Below are positions 12,998 through 21,795 of a DNA stretch of 24,994 nucleotides, piece after piece (the stretch's first letter is position 1; every line of letters begins with the position of its first letter). A model generated the notes under the pieces. The model saw only the letters and a list, made by a program, of their open reading frames with translations. It was not told the origin of the DNA and did no database searches. Source of the DNA: Candidatus Gottesmanbacteria bacterium CG_4_10_14_0_8_um_filter_37_24 (lineage in GTDB: Bacteria > Patescibacteriota > Microgenomatia > 2-02-FULL-39-11); NCBI GenBank assembly GCA_002785215.1, contig PFMK01000012.1, positions 1-24,994 of the forward strand, in the 5' to 3' direction. Both the position numbers and the translations under genes were made by a program.

Positions 12998-14503
12998 ATG
13001 GTAAACAAGTCTGATAATAAAATTACCGCAGAGATATTAAATAGGTTGAAAGCTTATTCGTCAAAAATTGATATAGGTTATACAGGTTTTGTTCATGAAA
13101 TAGCTGATGGTATTGCAAAGGTAAAGGGACTTAAGGAAATATCCTATTCGGAATTAGTGGAATTTTCAAATGGCGTCTTGGGGGTAGCAATTAATCTGGA
13201 AGAAGACTTGGTGGGTATCATCGTTCTAGGCGATTATTTGGATATAAAAGAAGGAGATAGGGTAAAAGTTACAGGAAGATTATTATCTATTGGGGTTGGA
13301 AATAATTTAATCGGTAGAGTAATAAATCCTTTAGGAGATGCAATTGATGGAAAAGGTGAAATTACCAACAAGAAATATTATCCTATTGAAAAAATTGCCC
13401 CTTCCGTCACAAAAAGACAACCTGTAAATACGCCTTTGCAGACAGGTCTAAAGTGTATCGACAGCATGATACCAATCGGTCGGGGTCAAAGAGAGTTAAT
13501 TATTGGAGATAGGGGTACTGGTAAAACAGCCATAGCAATAGACACAATAATTAATCAGAAGGACCAAAATGTGATTTGCATATATGTTTCGATTGGTCAG
13601 AAAACTTCAAGACTGGCTCAGATAATCGATGTTTTGGAAAAAAATGGTGCCCTTGAACATACCATTGTGGTTGCTGCCAACGCATCAGACCCTGCTTCAC
13701 TTCAGTATATTGCGCCTTATACCGGTACGGCGATTGGTGAATATTTTATGGATCAAGGGAAAGATGTTTTAGTTATTCATGACGATTTGACTAAACACGC
13801 ATGGGCATATAGGCAGATTGCCTTAATATTAAGACGTCCTTCAGGAAGAGAAGCATATCCGGGAGACATATTTTATCTTCACAGTCGTTTGCTTGAAAGA
13901 GCATGCCGTCTATCAGACAAAAATGGAGGCGGGTCTTTGACTGCTTTGCCAATCATTGAAACACAAGCAGGAGACCTTTCGGCATATATTCCTACAAATG
14001 TAATTTCAATTACCGACGGTCAGATATTTTTAGAATCAGACCTTTTTTATTCGGGAATAAGACCAGCGGTGAATGTCGGCGTATCCGTGTCCAGAGTAGG
14101 TGGTAATGCTCAAATTAAAGCAATGAAACAAGTTGCAGGAACGCTAAGACTTGACCTTGCTCAATATAGGTCTTTGGCAGCTTTTGTTCAATTTGCCAGT
14201 GATTTGGATGAAAAGACAAAGGCTCAAATAGAGAGAGGTGCAAGGATGGTTGAACTTTTGAAACAGGGTCAATATGCCACTATGAGTGTAGAAAAACAGG
14301 TCATACTTTTGTTTGCAGGAGTGAATGGTTATTTGGATGACGTTTCGATATCAAAGATATCAGAATTTGAGGCGAAATATCTGGAATACATGGAAACAGT
14401 CCATAATAAGCTGGTACAAAAGATAAAGAAAGAAAAAAAACTGACAGAAGACATTATTTCGGAGTTAAAAAATGCTATAACAGACTTTAAAAAATCATTT
14501 TAG
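12998..14503 (+). CDS. atpA: ATP synthase F1 subunit alpha
   Basis: 501-residue non-catalytic nucleotide-binding subunit. Seen: Walker A GDRGTGKT (170-177), PIGRGQRELIIGDRG ahead of it, VLVIHDDLTKHAWAYRQ, and RRPSGREAYPGDIFYLHSRLLERA, which contains the family signature. The N-terminal helix KITAEILNRLKAYSSKI, normally the site that grips delta, is retained in spite of the short delta subunit. The start at ATG 12998, 12 bases after atpH, has no Shine-Dalgarno sequence. One base separates its stop from atpG. Confidence 0.97.
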   Translation: MVNKSDNKITAEILNRLKAYSSKIDIGYTGFVHEIADGIAKVKGLKEISYSELVEFSNGVLGVAINLEEDLVGIIVLGDYLDIKEGDRVKVTGRLLSIGVGNNLIGRVINPLGDAIDGKGEITNKKYYPIEKIAPSVTKRQPVNTPLQTGLKCIDSMIPIGRGQRELIIGDRGTGKTAIAIDTIINQKDQNVICIYVSIGQKTSRLAQIIDVLEKNGALEHTIVVAANASDPASLQYIAPYTGTAIGEYFMDQGKDVLVIHDDLTKHAWAYRQIALILRRPSGREAYPGDIFYLHSRLLERACRLSDKNGGGSLTALPIIETQAGDLSAYIPTNVISITDGQIFLESDLFYSGIRPAVNVGVSVSRVGGNAQIKAMKQVAGTLRLDLAQYRSLAAFVQFASDLDEKTKAQIERGARMVELLKQGQYATMSVEKQVILLFAGVNGYLDDVSISKISEFEAKYLEYMETVHNKLVQKIKKEKKLTEDIISELKNAITDFKKSF

Positions 14504-14504
14504 T

Positions 14505-15365
14505 ATGGCTAATATCAGATCAATTAAAAGGAGAATCAAATCAGTTCAAAATATCTCGCAAATAACCAAAGCAATGGAAATGGTGGCTGCATCAAAAATG
14601 AAAAAAGCTCAAGACATCGCATTAATGGGTAAACCTTATGCGGATAGAATATATGAGCTAACCAAAGAATTTGCAGGCAAGGTAGATATATCATTACACC
14701 CGCTTCTTTCTTCAGGAAATCCGGAGGGTAAGATTTTACTTATAGTTATTTCATCAAATAAAGGTTTGTGCGGATCATTAAATACAAATCTATTCAGGAA
14801 AATATATAATTTTATCGGTACCAATCGGAATTTTGACTGTGTTTCCATAGGAAGGAAAGCTGCGAGTTTCTTAATTAAAAGTAAGAATAATCTTATCGCG
14901 GATTTTTCAGATAAACAAAAATTTATTGACTCGGTACCGGCTGTTACAAAAATTATTGTTGAGGGTTTTATTAACTCTAAATATAAAGGTGTATATATCG
15001 GCTACAGTAACTTTATTAATGTATTAAAACAGGAACCGAGTATTAAAATGATCCTGCCAATATCATCTTTAGGTGAAGAAGTCCACGTATCTGGAAGTAT
15101 CGCAAAGAAAGACATAATTATTGAACCGAATTTTGATGAAGTGCTGGAATTTTTACTGCCTCATTATTTGGAGAACCAGTTAAGATCGGCTATCCATGAG
15201 GGAGAAGCATCAGAACATTCGGCAAGAATGATAGCAATGAAAAACGCTACAGATGCGGCATTAGATTTTATGGAGAGTCTGACTTTAATCTATAATAAGG
15301 CACGCCAGGAAAAAATTACTTATGAAATTGCAGATATCGTAACAGCGAGAGCTGCTTTTGAATAG
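14505..15365 (+). CDS. atpG: ATP synthase F1 subunit gamma
   Basis: 286-residue central-stalk subunit. Both ends, which form the rotating coiled coil, are typical: IKRRIKSVQNISQITKAMEMVAASKMKKAQ at the N-terminus (positions about 7-36) and SEHSARMIAMKNATDAALDF...ARQEKITYEIADIVTARAAFE at the C-terminus. The middle Rossmann-like part contains LLIVISSNKGLCGSLNTN. Length is normal. It starts one base after atpA, with no Shine-Dalgarno sequence, so translation is probably coupled. Confidence 0.96.
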   Translation: MANIRSIKRRIKSVQNISQITKAMEMVAASKMKKAQDIALMGKPYADRIYELTKEFAGKVDISLHPLLSSGNPEGKILLIVISSNKGLCGSLNTNLFRKIYNFIGTNRNFDCVSIGRKAASFLIKSKNNLIADFSDKQKFIDSVPAVTKIIVEGFINSKYKGVYIGYSNFINVLKQEPSIKMILPISSLGEEVHVSGSIAKKDIIIEPNFDEVLEFLLPHYLENQLRSAIHEGEASEHSARMIAMKNATDAALDFMESLTLIYNKARQEKITYEIADIVTARAAFE

Positions 15366-15402
15366 ATGTTAATAATATTTAAAAAGTTTCATAGATACAG
15401 AT

Positions 15403-16779
15403 ATGAATAAAGGAAAGATAGTACAAATAATCGGGGCAGTTATTGATGCGTTATTTGATAAAGATAAAATTCCTGCCATTTATGATGCGCTTGAGATGGA
15501 GATCGATAAAAAGTCGGGAAAAAAATTAATTCTTGAAGTTGAGTCTCATCTTGGAAACGGTAGAGTAAGAGCAATAGCTTTGGGACCAACAGATGGATTA
15601 AAAAGAGGACAGGAAGTTATATGTACAGGGAAACCAATTTCTGTGCCTGTAGGAAAAGAGACATTGGGACGAATATTTAACGTTGTTGGAGAGCCAATTG
15701 ACGACAAACCTAAACCAAAAACAAAAAAAACTTACTCTATACATAGACCAGCTCCTTCCTTAATATCTCAGGAAGTAAAATCGGAAATCTTAGAAACCGG
15801 ATTAAAGGTAATTGATCTGGTGGCACCTTTTGTTAAAGGAGGAAAAGTGGCAGTTTTTGGAGGTGCCGGGGTGGGGAAAACTGTCTTGATACAGGAGCTT
15901 ATAAGAAATGTGGCAACTGTTCACGGAGGAGTATCAGTGTTTACAGGGGTAGGTGAACGGACACGGGAAGGTAATGATTTATGGTTGGAAATGATACAAT
16001 CCAAAGTTATCAGTAAAACAGCTTTGGTTTTCGGTCAAATGAACGAACCGCCCGGCAGCCGTCTGAGAGTAGCATTAACCGGTCTGACTATGGCAGAATA
16101 CTTTCGAGATGAGGAAGGACAAGATGTTTTACTATTTATAGATAATATATTTAGGTTCGCTCAGGCAGGAAGCGAAGTATCAGCTCTTCTAGGAAGGATA
16201 CCATCTGCCGTCGGTTATCAACCAACTCTAGCTTCGGAAATGGGTGCTCTTCAGGAAAGAATTACTTCGACAAAGAAAGGATCAATTACATCTGTACAAG
16301 CGGTATATGTACCGGCTGACGATTACACTGATCCCGCGCCCGTAGCGACGTTTGCACATCTGGATGCCAGTATTTCTCTTGATAGAGCAATATCCGAACA
16401 GGGTCTATATCCGGCTGTAGATCCCTTATCATCGAGATCCGCAATATTGACTCCCGATATTGTAGGAGAAGAACACTATAATGTTGCCCGAGGAGTCCAA
16501 AAAGTACTGCAAAGATATAAAGACCTTCAAGATATCATTGCAATTCTTGGTATGGAAGAATTATCAGATGAGGATAAACTGACCGTATCAAGAGCCAGAA
16601 AGATTCAGAGATTTTTATCTCAACCGATGTTTGTGGCGGAAACATTTACTTCAAAAACAGGTAAATATGTTTCCATAGAGGATAATATTAGAGGCTTTAA
16701 AGAAATTCTTGAAGGTAAACATGATGATAAGTCAGAACAGGCATTTTACATGATTGGCAGTATTGATGAGGTAAAATAA
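15403..16779 (+). CDS. atpD: ATP synthase F1 subunit beta
   Basis: 458-residue catalytic subunit. Walker A is GGAGVGKT (153-160, Lys159); GERTREGNDLW follows; the catalytic region has QMNEPPGSR and DVLLFIDNIFRF; the family signature is PAVDPLSSRS. The DELSEED regulatory motif is present as EELSDED (385-391). A 37-base gap separates it from atpG, without a Shine-Dalgarno sequence before ATG 15403. All catalytic features are intact, so the enzyme should be functional. Confidence 0.97.
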   Translation: MNKGKIVQIIGAVIDALFDKDKIPAIYDALEMEIDKKSGKKLILEVESHLGNGRVRAIALGPTDGLKRGQEVICTGKPISVPVGKETLGRIFNVVGEPIDDKPKPKTKKTYSIHRPAPSLISQEVKSEILETGLKVIDLVAPFVKGGKVAVFGGAGVGKTVLIQELIRNVATVHGGVSVFTGVGERTREGNDLWLEMIQSKVISKTALVFGQMNEPPGSRLRVALTGLTMAEYFRDEEGQDVLLFIDNIFRFAQAGSEVSALLGRIPSAVGYQPTLASEMGALQERITSTKKGSITSVQAVYVPADDYTDPAPVATFAHLDASISLDRAISEQGLYPAVDPLSSRSAILTPDIVGEEHYNVARGVQKVLQRYKDLQDIIAILGMEELSDEDKLTVSRARKIQRFLSQPMFVAETFTSKTGKYVSIEDNIRGFKEILEGKHDDKSEQAFYMIGSIDEVK

Positions 16780-16853
16780 GACTTCTTGATAACTCTAAAT
16801 GATTTTTGAAAAAATTGTAGTTGAGTAAGTTATTTGATAATCCGGTTAGATTT

Positions 16854-17276
16854 ATGAAAAAGATTCTTCTGGAAATAATTACTCCTGAGCGTATTGCCTT
16901 TAGCAGTGAGGTAGACATGATTAATGCTCCCACATCTACAGGCCAAATTGGCATTCTTCCCGGTCACGTCTCATTATTTACCCGGCTTACCGAAGGAGAG
17001 GTTAAAATCATGGATAACGGGAAAGAAGTATTTTTAGCAATTGGGGGGGGTTTTATGGAAGTTAGTTCCGATAAAACTACTATTCTGGTAACAGCTGCAT
17101 ATAAATCTGAAGAAATAAATGAAAAAGAAGTTATTATGGCAAAAAAAAAGGCTGAGGAAGCCTTAGCAGCCAAACCTAGTGGAGAGGCCCTTTTGGAAGC
17201 GCAATCTCTATTTCGAAGATCTGAGATAGCATTAAAAGTATTACGCAGAAAAAAACCACTGCAATTGAACAATTGA
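16854..17276 (+). CDS. atpC: ATP synthase F1 subunit epsilon
   Basis: 140 residues from ATG 16854: an N-terminal beta-sandwich (LEIITPERIAFSSEVDMINA, GQIGILPGHVSLFTRL, FLAIGGGFMEVSSDKTTILV) and a C-terminal pair of helices (EKEVIMAKKKAEEALA...LLEAQSLFRRSEIALKVLRR). I prefer ATG 16854 to a TTG at 16821, because family members begin a few residues before the ITPERI strand and neither site has a Shine-Dalgarno sequence. The full C-terminal domain suggests that epsilon inhibition of ATP hydrolysis is possible. It is the last gene of the atp operon. Confidence 0.93.
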   Translation: MKKILLEIITPERIAFSSEVDMINAPTSTGQIGILPGHVSLFTRLTEGEVKIMDNGKEVFLAIGGGFMEVSSDKTTILVTAAYKSEEINEKEVIMAKKKAEEALAAKPSGEALLEAQSLFRRSEIALKVLRRKKPLQLNN

Positions 17277-17296
17277 TCCCCTTTATTATATACTTG

Positions 17297-17315
17297 ATAC
17301 ATACTGTATATGTAT
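17297..17315 (+). promoter_or_regulatory. 19-base palindrome upstream of carA
   Basis: ATACATA (17297-17303), a five-base centre CTGTA, and TATGTAT (17309-17315). Seven-base perfect arms with a centre spacing near ten bases apart resemble an operator for a dimeric regulator. It lies just upstream of the predicted car promoter. It could also be a weak RNA hairpin or chance in AT-rich DNA. Confidence 0.35.
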
Positions 17316-17331
17316 AGAATATTCATATCTA

Positions 17332-17360
17332 TTGTTAAATACAATGAAAAACTTTAGAAT
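17332..17360 (+). promoter_or_regulatory. Predicted promoter of the car-pyr operon
   Basis: TTGTTA (17332-17337, 4 of 6), 17 bases, and TAGAAT (17355-17360, 5 of 6), with a start expected near 17367, about 20 bases before carA. A second possible pair, TTGATA (17294-17299) and TAGAAT (17315-17320), has a 15-base spacer and is less likely. Confidence 0.45.
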
Positions 17361-17388
17361 ATATTCCCAGATATAAAGATAATTTCAT

Positions 17389-18474
17389 ATGGGTAAAAAA
17401 GGATATTTAGTATTGGAAAACGGAAAAATATTTGAAGGAATCTCATTTGGATATAAAAAGGAGGTATCTGGAGAAGTCGTTTTCAATACGGGGATGGTTG
17501 GTTATCCTGAAAGTCTGACCGATCCGTCCTATTATGGACAAATACTGACGTTTACCTATCCATTAATTGGTAACTACGGAGTGCCGCCTTTAACGCATAA
17601 GAATAACATTTTCGATTATATTGAATCTGATAAAATCCAAATAAGAGCCTTGATAGTGTCTTCATATATTGCAAATAACAGTCATTGGCAGTCAAAAGAA
17701 TACTTTTCATCCTGGTTGGTTTCTCAAAAAGTACCTGCCTTAGATGGTATAGACACTCGTACATTGACTAAAATTCTTCGTACAACCGGAGTAATGAAAG
17801 GGATTCTTACCTTTAATAAGCCCCAAAATAATGAGGGGCTTAATTTTTATGACATAAACAAAGAAAATTTGGCACCTTACGTGAGTTGTAAAAAGAAAAT
17901 GACTTACGGAAATGGTAAAAATAGAATTCTCTTTATAGATTGCGGGGTAAAATATAACCAAATTAAGGAACTTCTGAAATATGACACAACTATAATCAGA
18001 GTTCCATGGAATTATGATCCTTTCAGAGTTTTAAGTAATCTTGACTTTGATGCAGTTTTTATAAGTAATGGTCCGGGAGATCCAAGAAATATGCCAGAAA
18101 CGGTGGACACGATAAAGGAAGCGATTAAACGGGAAATACCGATATTTGGTATATGTTTGGGACATCAGTTACTTTCTCTTGCCGCCGGAGGAGAAATATT
18201 TAAACTTAAATATGGTCATCGGGGTCAGAATCAACCGGTCGTAAATCAGATTGATCATAAATGTTATATAACCTCTCAAAATCATGGTTTTGCAGTTTCA
18301 AACGAGCATATTCCTCCCGGATGGTTTAACTGGTTTACGAATCTGAATGATGATACAAATGAAGGACTGCATCATAAGATATTACCTATTTTTAGTGTGC
18401 AATTTCATCCTGAAGCTGCTCCGGGGCCTACTGATACAGATTGGTTGTTCAAATATTTTATATCAAAAATATGA
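17389..18474 (+). CDS. carA: Carbamoyl-phosphate synthase small subunit
   Basis: 361-residue glutaminase subunit that feeds ammonia to CarB. The N-terminal domain has EVVFNTGMVGYPESLTDPSY and YPLIGNYG; the C-terminal class I amidotransferase domain has the nucleophile Cys256 (GICLGHQ) and His340/Glu342 (FHPEAAPGP). The N-terminal wording is closer to the CAD/Bacteroidetes type than to E. coli CarA. The ATG has no Shine-Dalgarno sequence. A terminator-like hairpin lies inside the gene at 17817-17848, encoding a short linker segment (about residues 143-153). The stop overlaps the carB start by ATGA. Confidence 0.95.
   Translation: MGKKGYLVLENGKIFEGISFGYKKEVSGEVVFNTGMVGYPESLTDPSYYGQILTFTYPLIGNYGVPPLTHKNNIFDYIESDKIQIRALIVSSYIANNSHWQSKEYFSSWLVSQKVPALDGIDTRTLTKILRTTGVMKGILTFNKPQNNEGLNFYDINKENLAPYVSCKKKMTYGNGKNRILFIDCGVKYNQIKELLKYDTTIIRVPWNYDPFRVLSNLDFDAVFISNGPGDPRNMPETVDTIKEAIKREIPIFGICLGHQLLSLAAGGEIFKLKYGHRGQNQPVVNQIDHKCYITSQNHGFAVSNEHIPPGWFNWFTNLNDDTNEGLHHKILPIFSVQFHPEAAPGPTDTDWLFKYFISKI
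17817..17848 (+). terminator. Terminator-like hairpin inside carA
   Basis: TAAGCCCC (17817-17824) and GGGGCTTA (17835-17842) form a perfect eight-pair stem with a ten-base loop, followed by ATTTTT (17843-17848). The shape is that of an intrinsic terminator, but it lies inside an intact coding frame about 430 bases after the carA start. Translating ribosomes would normally keep it open; it could act if translation of carA stalls. Function is not shown. Confidence 0.4.
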
Positions 18475-21400
18475 CAAGAGACAAAGGACTCGAAAAAGTT
18501 ATTTTATTAGGTTCAGGCGCATTAAAAATCGGTGAGGCGGGTGAATTTGATTATTCCGGGTCTCAGGCGGCGAAAGCGTTAAAGGAAGAAAAAATTCAGG
18601 TTATTTTAGTAAATCCTAATGTTGCTACCATTCAAACTTCTCCGGACTTCGTAGATAAGATCTATTTTTTACCCGTGACTCCTGATTTTGTCGAAAGGAT
18701 AATTGCCAAAGAGAAACCGGATGGTATTATGCTTGGTTTTGGAGGGCAAACAGCCTTAAACTGCGGTTTAGAACTTCATAAAAGAAATATTTTTAAAAAA
18801 TATAATCTTAAAGTCTTGGGTACTCCAATATCAGCTATAAATAAGACAGAGGACAGATTACTTTTCAGAAATACAATTCAAAATTTAGGTTTAAGAGTTC
18901 CCAAAAGTGTGCTGTGTAAGAGTTTAAAGGAAGTTGAGAAAATAAGAGAAAGAATTACATATCCGGTTATCATAAGAGCAGGATTTTCTCTTGGCGGGCT
19001 TGGATCAGGTTTAGCCAGGAATTATAAAGATCTAATTCTTTTGTCATCAAATGCATTATCGTTGACACCGCAAATATTAATAGAAGAATATCTTGAGCAT
19101 TGGAAAGAGATAGAATATGAGGTGGTGCGTGACAAAGATGATAACGTCCTTACAGTCTGTAATATGGAGAACTTCGATCCAATGGGCATACATACCGGTG
19201 AATCAATTGTGGTTGCGCCATCACAGACATTGACCAATAGTGAATATCATGATCTAAGAAGTATTGCTATAAAAGTAATAAAATCTTTGCCAATTATCGG
19301 TGAATGTAACATACAGTATGCTTTAAATCCGAAAAACGGGGATTATAGAATTATCGAAGTAAATGCTCGGTTATCCCGATCAAGCGCTTTAGCTTCAAAA
19401 GCAACCGGATATCCGCTGGCATATATCGCTGCAAAATTGGCCTTAGGATATCGACTGTCAGAAATTAGGAATAAAGTAACAAAAGCAACAAACGCTTTTT
19501 TTGAGCCTGCTCTGGACTATGTGGTAATAAAAATTCCCAGATGGGAGTTCTTAAAATTTAAAGGTACAGAAGGAAGATTAGGAAGCGAAATGCAGAGTGT
19601 TGGTGAGGTTATGGCTATAGGACGCACATTTGAGGAAGCATTTCAAAAAGCCATAAGATCTCTTGATATAGAATATGAAGGAATAATATCAGAAGAGCTT
19701 GAAGCTGATACTAATAAAAGAACGGAAATAGAATTCAAAAACATGGATCCTACACCCTCACGTCCGTACAATATAGCATATAACTTATATTTTGGCCAAC
19801 CTCCGGAAAGGATATACAAAGAAACAGGAATAGACTTCTGGTTTCTCGAAAGAATCCAAAAAATAGTGTCGGTATATAAACAGCTTGTGAATGAATCAAA
19901 AAATGGCAGAGTGAAAAAAGAAAGCCTGCTGAAGGCAAAAAAGTCAGGTTTTTCTGATATACAGATAGGTAAGATATTTAACATGTCTCACTCTCAAGTA
20001 AGAAAATTAAGAAAAAAATATGGGATTATACCTAAGATCTGTCAAATTGATACTCTGGCCGGAGAATTTCCGGCAAAAACAAATTATCTATATCTTTCTT
20101 ACCATAGGGATACAAACGACATTCTCAGAGGTACCGATAAGCAGGTAGGTATTATCGGAGGCGGTCCATATCAGATAGGCTCATCAGTTGAATTTGACTG
20201 GTGCGCGGTAAATGCAGTACTAACTTCCAAAAAACTTGGATATAAACCAATTATGATAAATTGTAATCCTGAAACTGTGTCGACTGATTATGACATATCA
20301 AGTAAATTATATTTTGAGGAATTGACTTCCGAAAGAATACTGGATATCGTGGATTTTGAAAAATGCCCGTTAATTTTATCAGTTGGCGGACAAATTCCAA
20401 ATACACTGGCACTCGCGCTTAACAAGGAAAAGATAAGATTTTTAGGTAACCAACCGGATACCATAGACAAGGTAGAAAACCGTGAAAAGTTTTCGGCGCT
20501 GCTTGATAAATTGAACATTGCCCAACCTATTTGGCGAAGATTGACAAATAAAAATGAGGCTGTTCAATTTTCAGAAGATATAGGTTATCCCGTGCTGATT
20601 CGTCCTTCATATGTTTTATCAGGGAAAGCGATGTATGTAGCTTACACGAATGAAATGCTTGAAGAATACTTCGAGCGTTTTTCCGCGATAATTAACCCTG
20701 TTTATCCTATTGTAATATCAAAATTTATTAGAGGCGCGAAAGAAGTAGATTATGATGGAGTAGCTCAAAATGGGAAAATAGTCGTTTACGCTATTTCAGA
20801 GCATATAGAACATGCAGGAGTACATTCAGGGGACGCATCTCTTGTGTTGCCGACGTTTTCATTAAGTGCCCCGGCCATAGAAGAAATGCGTCTGACTTCG
20901 AAAAAAATTGCGAAAGCTTTGTCAATAAACGGTCCTTTTAATATCCAATATTTAGTCAGCGATCATGATGACAGGAATTTTCGGGTTTTAGTAATTGAGG
21001 CTAATTTACGCGCCTCCAGAAGTTTCCCGTTCGTGTCAAAAGTTCTTGGAATCAATTTTATTCAACTGGCTACCAAAGTTCTTTTAGGAAGAAAAGTTAA
21101 ACAGGAAAAATTCAGAACATTACCCTTTTATGGAATAAAAGTTCCTCATTTTTCGTTTACAAGACTTCGACAGGTAGATCCAATATTAAGGGTGGAGATG
21201 GCGTCAACTGGTGAAGTTGCCTGTTTTGGCAAGGATATTTATGAAGCGTATTTAAAATCAATATTGTCTACAGGATTTTCTTATCCTGATAAATCAGCCT
21301 TATTGTCACTAGGCGGTACCGAAGGAAAGGAAAGGCTACTTTCTGCCGTTAAAAATTTAAATAAAATGGGATTTTATCTGTATGCTACAAAGAAAACTTC

Positions 21401-21722
21401 AGAGTTTTTAAAAATTCATGGTATATCTTCAACATTTGTTTATAAAGTACATGAAAGGAAAAAACCAAATGTGGTTGACTTAATTGTGCAAAAAAAGGTC
21501 CATCTGGTTATAAATCTCAGTGATAAAAATGACATAGGTGAAGATATATCAAAAGAGGTGACTGACGGATATTTGATAAGAAGAGCCAGTGTTGATTCCA
21601 ATATTCCCTTATTTACCAAAGCTACAATTGCCAACGTGTTTGTCACTGCTCTGGCAAAATATTCTATAGGTAAACTTTCGATTAAATCGTGGGACGAGTA
21701 TATAAGCAGTATTAAATATTAA
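18471..21722 (+). CDS. carB: Carbamoyl-phosphate synthase large subunit
   Basis: 1083 residues from ATG 18471, which overlaps the carA stop; a TTG at 18441 is possible but lies inside carA. Two homologous ATP-grasp halves: the first begins KVILLGSGALKIGEAGEFDYSGSQA, the second IIGGGPYQIGSSVEFDWCAVNAV with MINCNPETVSTDYD. Between them is the helical oligomerisation domain (about 400-550), and at the C-terminus an MGS-like allosteric domain (about 945-1083) ending in IKSWDEY. The SSVEFDWCAVNAV wording in the second half is like CAD and Bacteroidetes enzymes rather than the GIEFDYCCVHA of most bacteria. It makes carbamoyl phosphate for pyrimidines, and possibly for arginine; no arginine gene is in view. 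Confidence 0.96.
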   Translation: MTRDKGLEKVILLGSGALKIGEAGEFDYSGSQAAKALKEEKIQVILVNPNVATIQTSPDFVDKIYFLPVTPDFVERIIAKEKPDGIMLGFGGQTALNCGLELHKRNIFKKYNLKVLGTPISAINKTEDRLLFRNTIQNLGLRVPKSVLCKSLKEVEKIRERITYPVIIRAGFSLGGLGSGLARNYKDLILLSSNALSLTPQILIEEYLEHWKEIEYEVVRDKDDNVLTVCNMENFDPMGIHTGESIVVAPSQTLTNSEYHDLRSIAIKVIKSLPIIGECNIQYALNPKNGDYRIIEVNARLSRSSALASKATGYPLAYIAAKLALGYRLSEIRNKVTKATNAFFEPALDYVVIKIPRWEFLKFKGTEGRLGSEMQSVGEVMAIGRTFEEAFQKAIRSLDIEYEGIISEELEADTNKRTEIEFKNMDPTPSRPYNIAYNLYFGQPPERIYKETGIDFWFLERIQKIVSVYKQLVNESKNGRVKKESLLKAKKSGFSDIQIGKIFNMSHSQVRKLRKKYGIIPKICQIDTLAGEFPAKTNYLYLSYHRDTNDILRGTDKQVGIIGGGPYQIGSSVEFDWCAVNAVLTSKKLGYKPIMINCNPETVSTDYDISSKLYFEELTSERILDIVDFEKCPLILSVGGQIPNTLALALNKEKIRFLGNQPDTIDKVENREKFSALLDKLNIAQPIWRRLTNKNEAVQFSEDIGYPVLIRPSYVLSGKAMYVAYTNEMLEEYFERFSAIINPVYPIVISKFIRGAKEVDYDGVAQNGKIVVYAISEHIEHAGVHSGDASLVLPTFSLSAPAIEEMRLTSKKIAKALSINGPFNIQYLVSDHDDRNFRVLVIEANLRASRSFPFVSKVLGINFIQLATKVLLGRKVKQEKFRTLPFYGIKVPHFSFTRLRQVDPILRVEMASTGEVACFGKDIYEAYLKSILSTGFSYPDKSALLSLGGTEGKERLLSAVKNLNKMGFYLYATKKTSEFLKIHGISSTFVYKVHERKKPNVVDLIVQKKVHLVINLSDKNDIGEDISKEVTDGYLIRRASVDSNIPLFTKATIANVFVTALAKYSIGKLSIKSWDEYISSIKY

Positions 21723-21795
21723 TTCTCTATATTTTGCAACTGATTTATTATAGAATAAAGAAAGTCTACATCGTAAGTTAAAGGAGATTTATTGG

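Noticed and set aside
16821..16853. TTG start for atpC
   Set aside because: Adds 11 residues not expected in epsilon subunits, with no Shine-Dalgarno sequence; ATG 16854 fits the family.
18441..18470. Earlier TTG start for carB
   Set aside because: ATG 18471 gives the usual N-terminus just ahead of KVILLGSGALKIG and the common ATGA overlap with carA.
19900..20060. Helix-turn-helix-like segment in CarB (FSDIQIGKIFNMSHSQVRK)
   Set aside because: This is the normal oligomerisation domain of carbamoyl-phosphate synthase, which resembles such motifs in all members.
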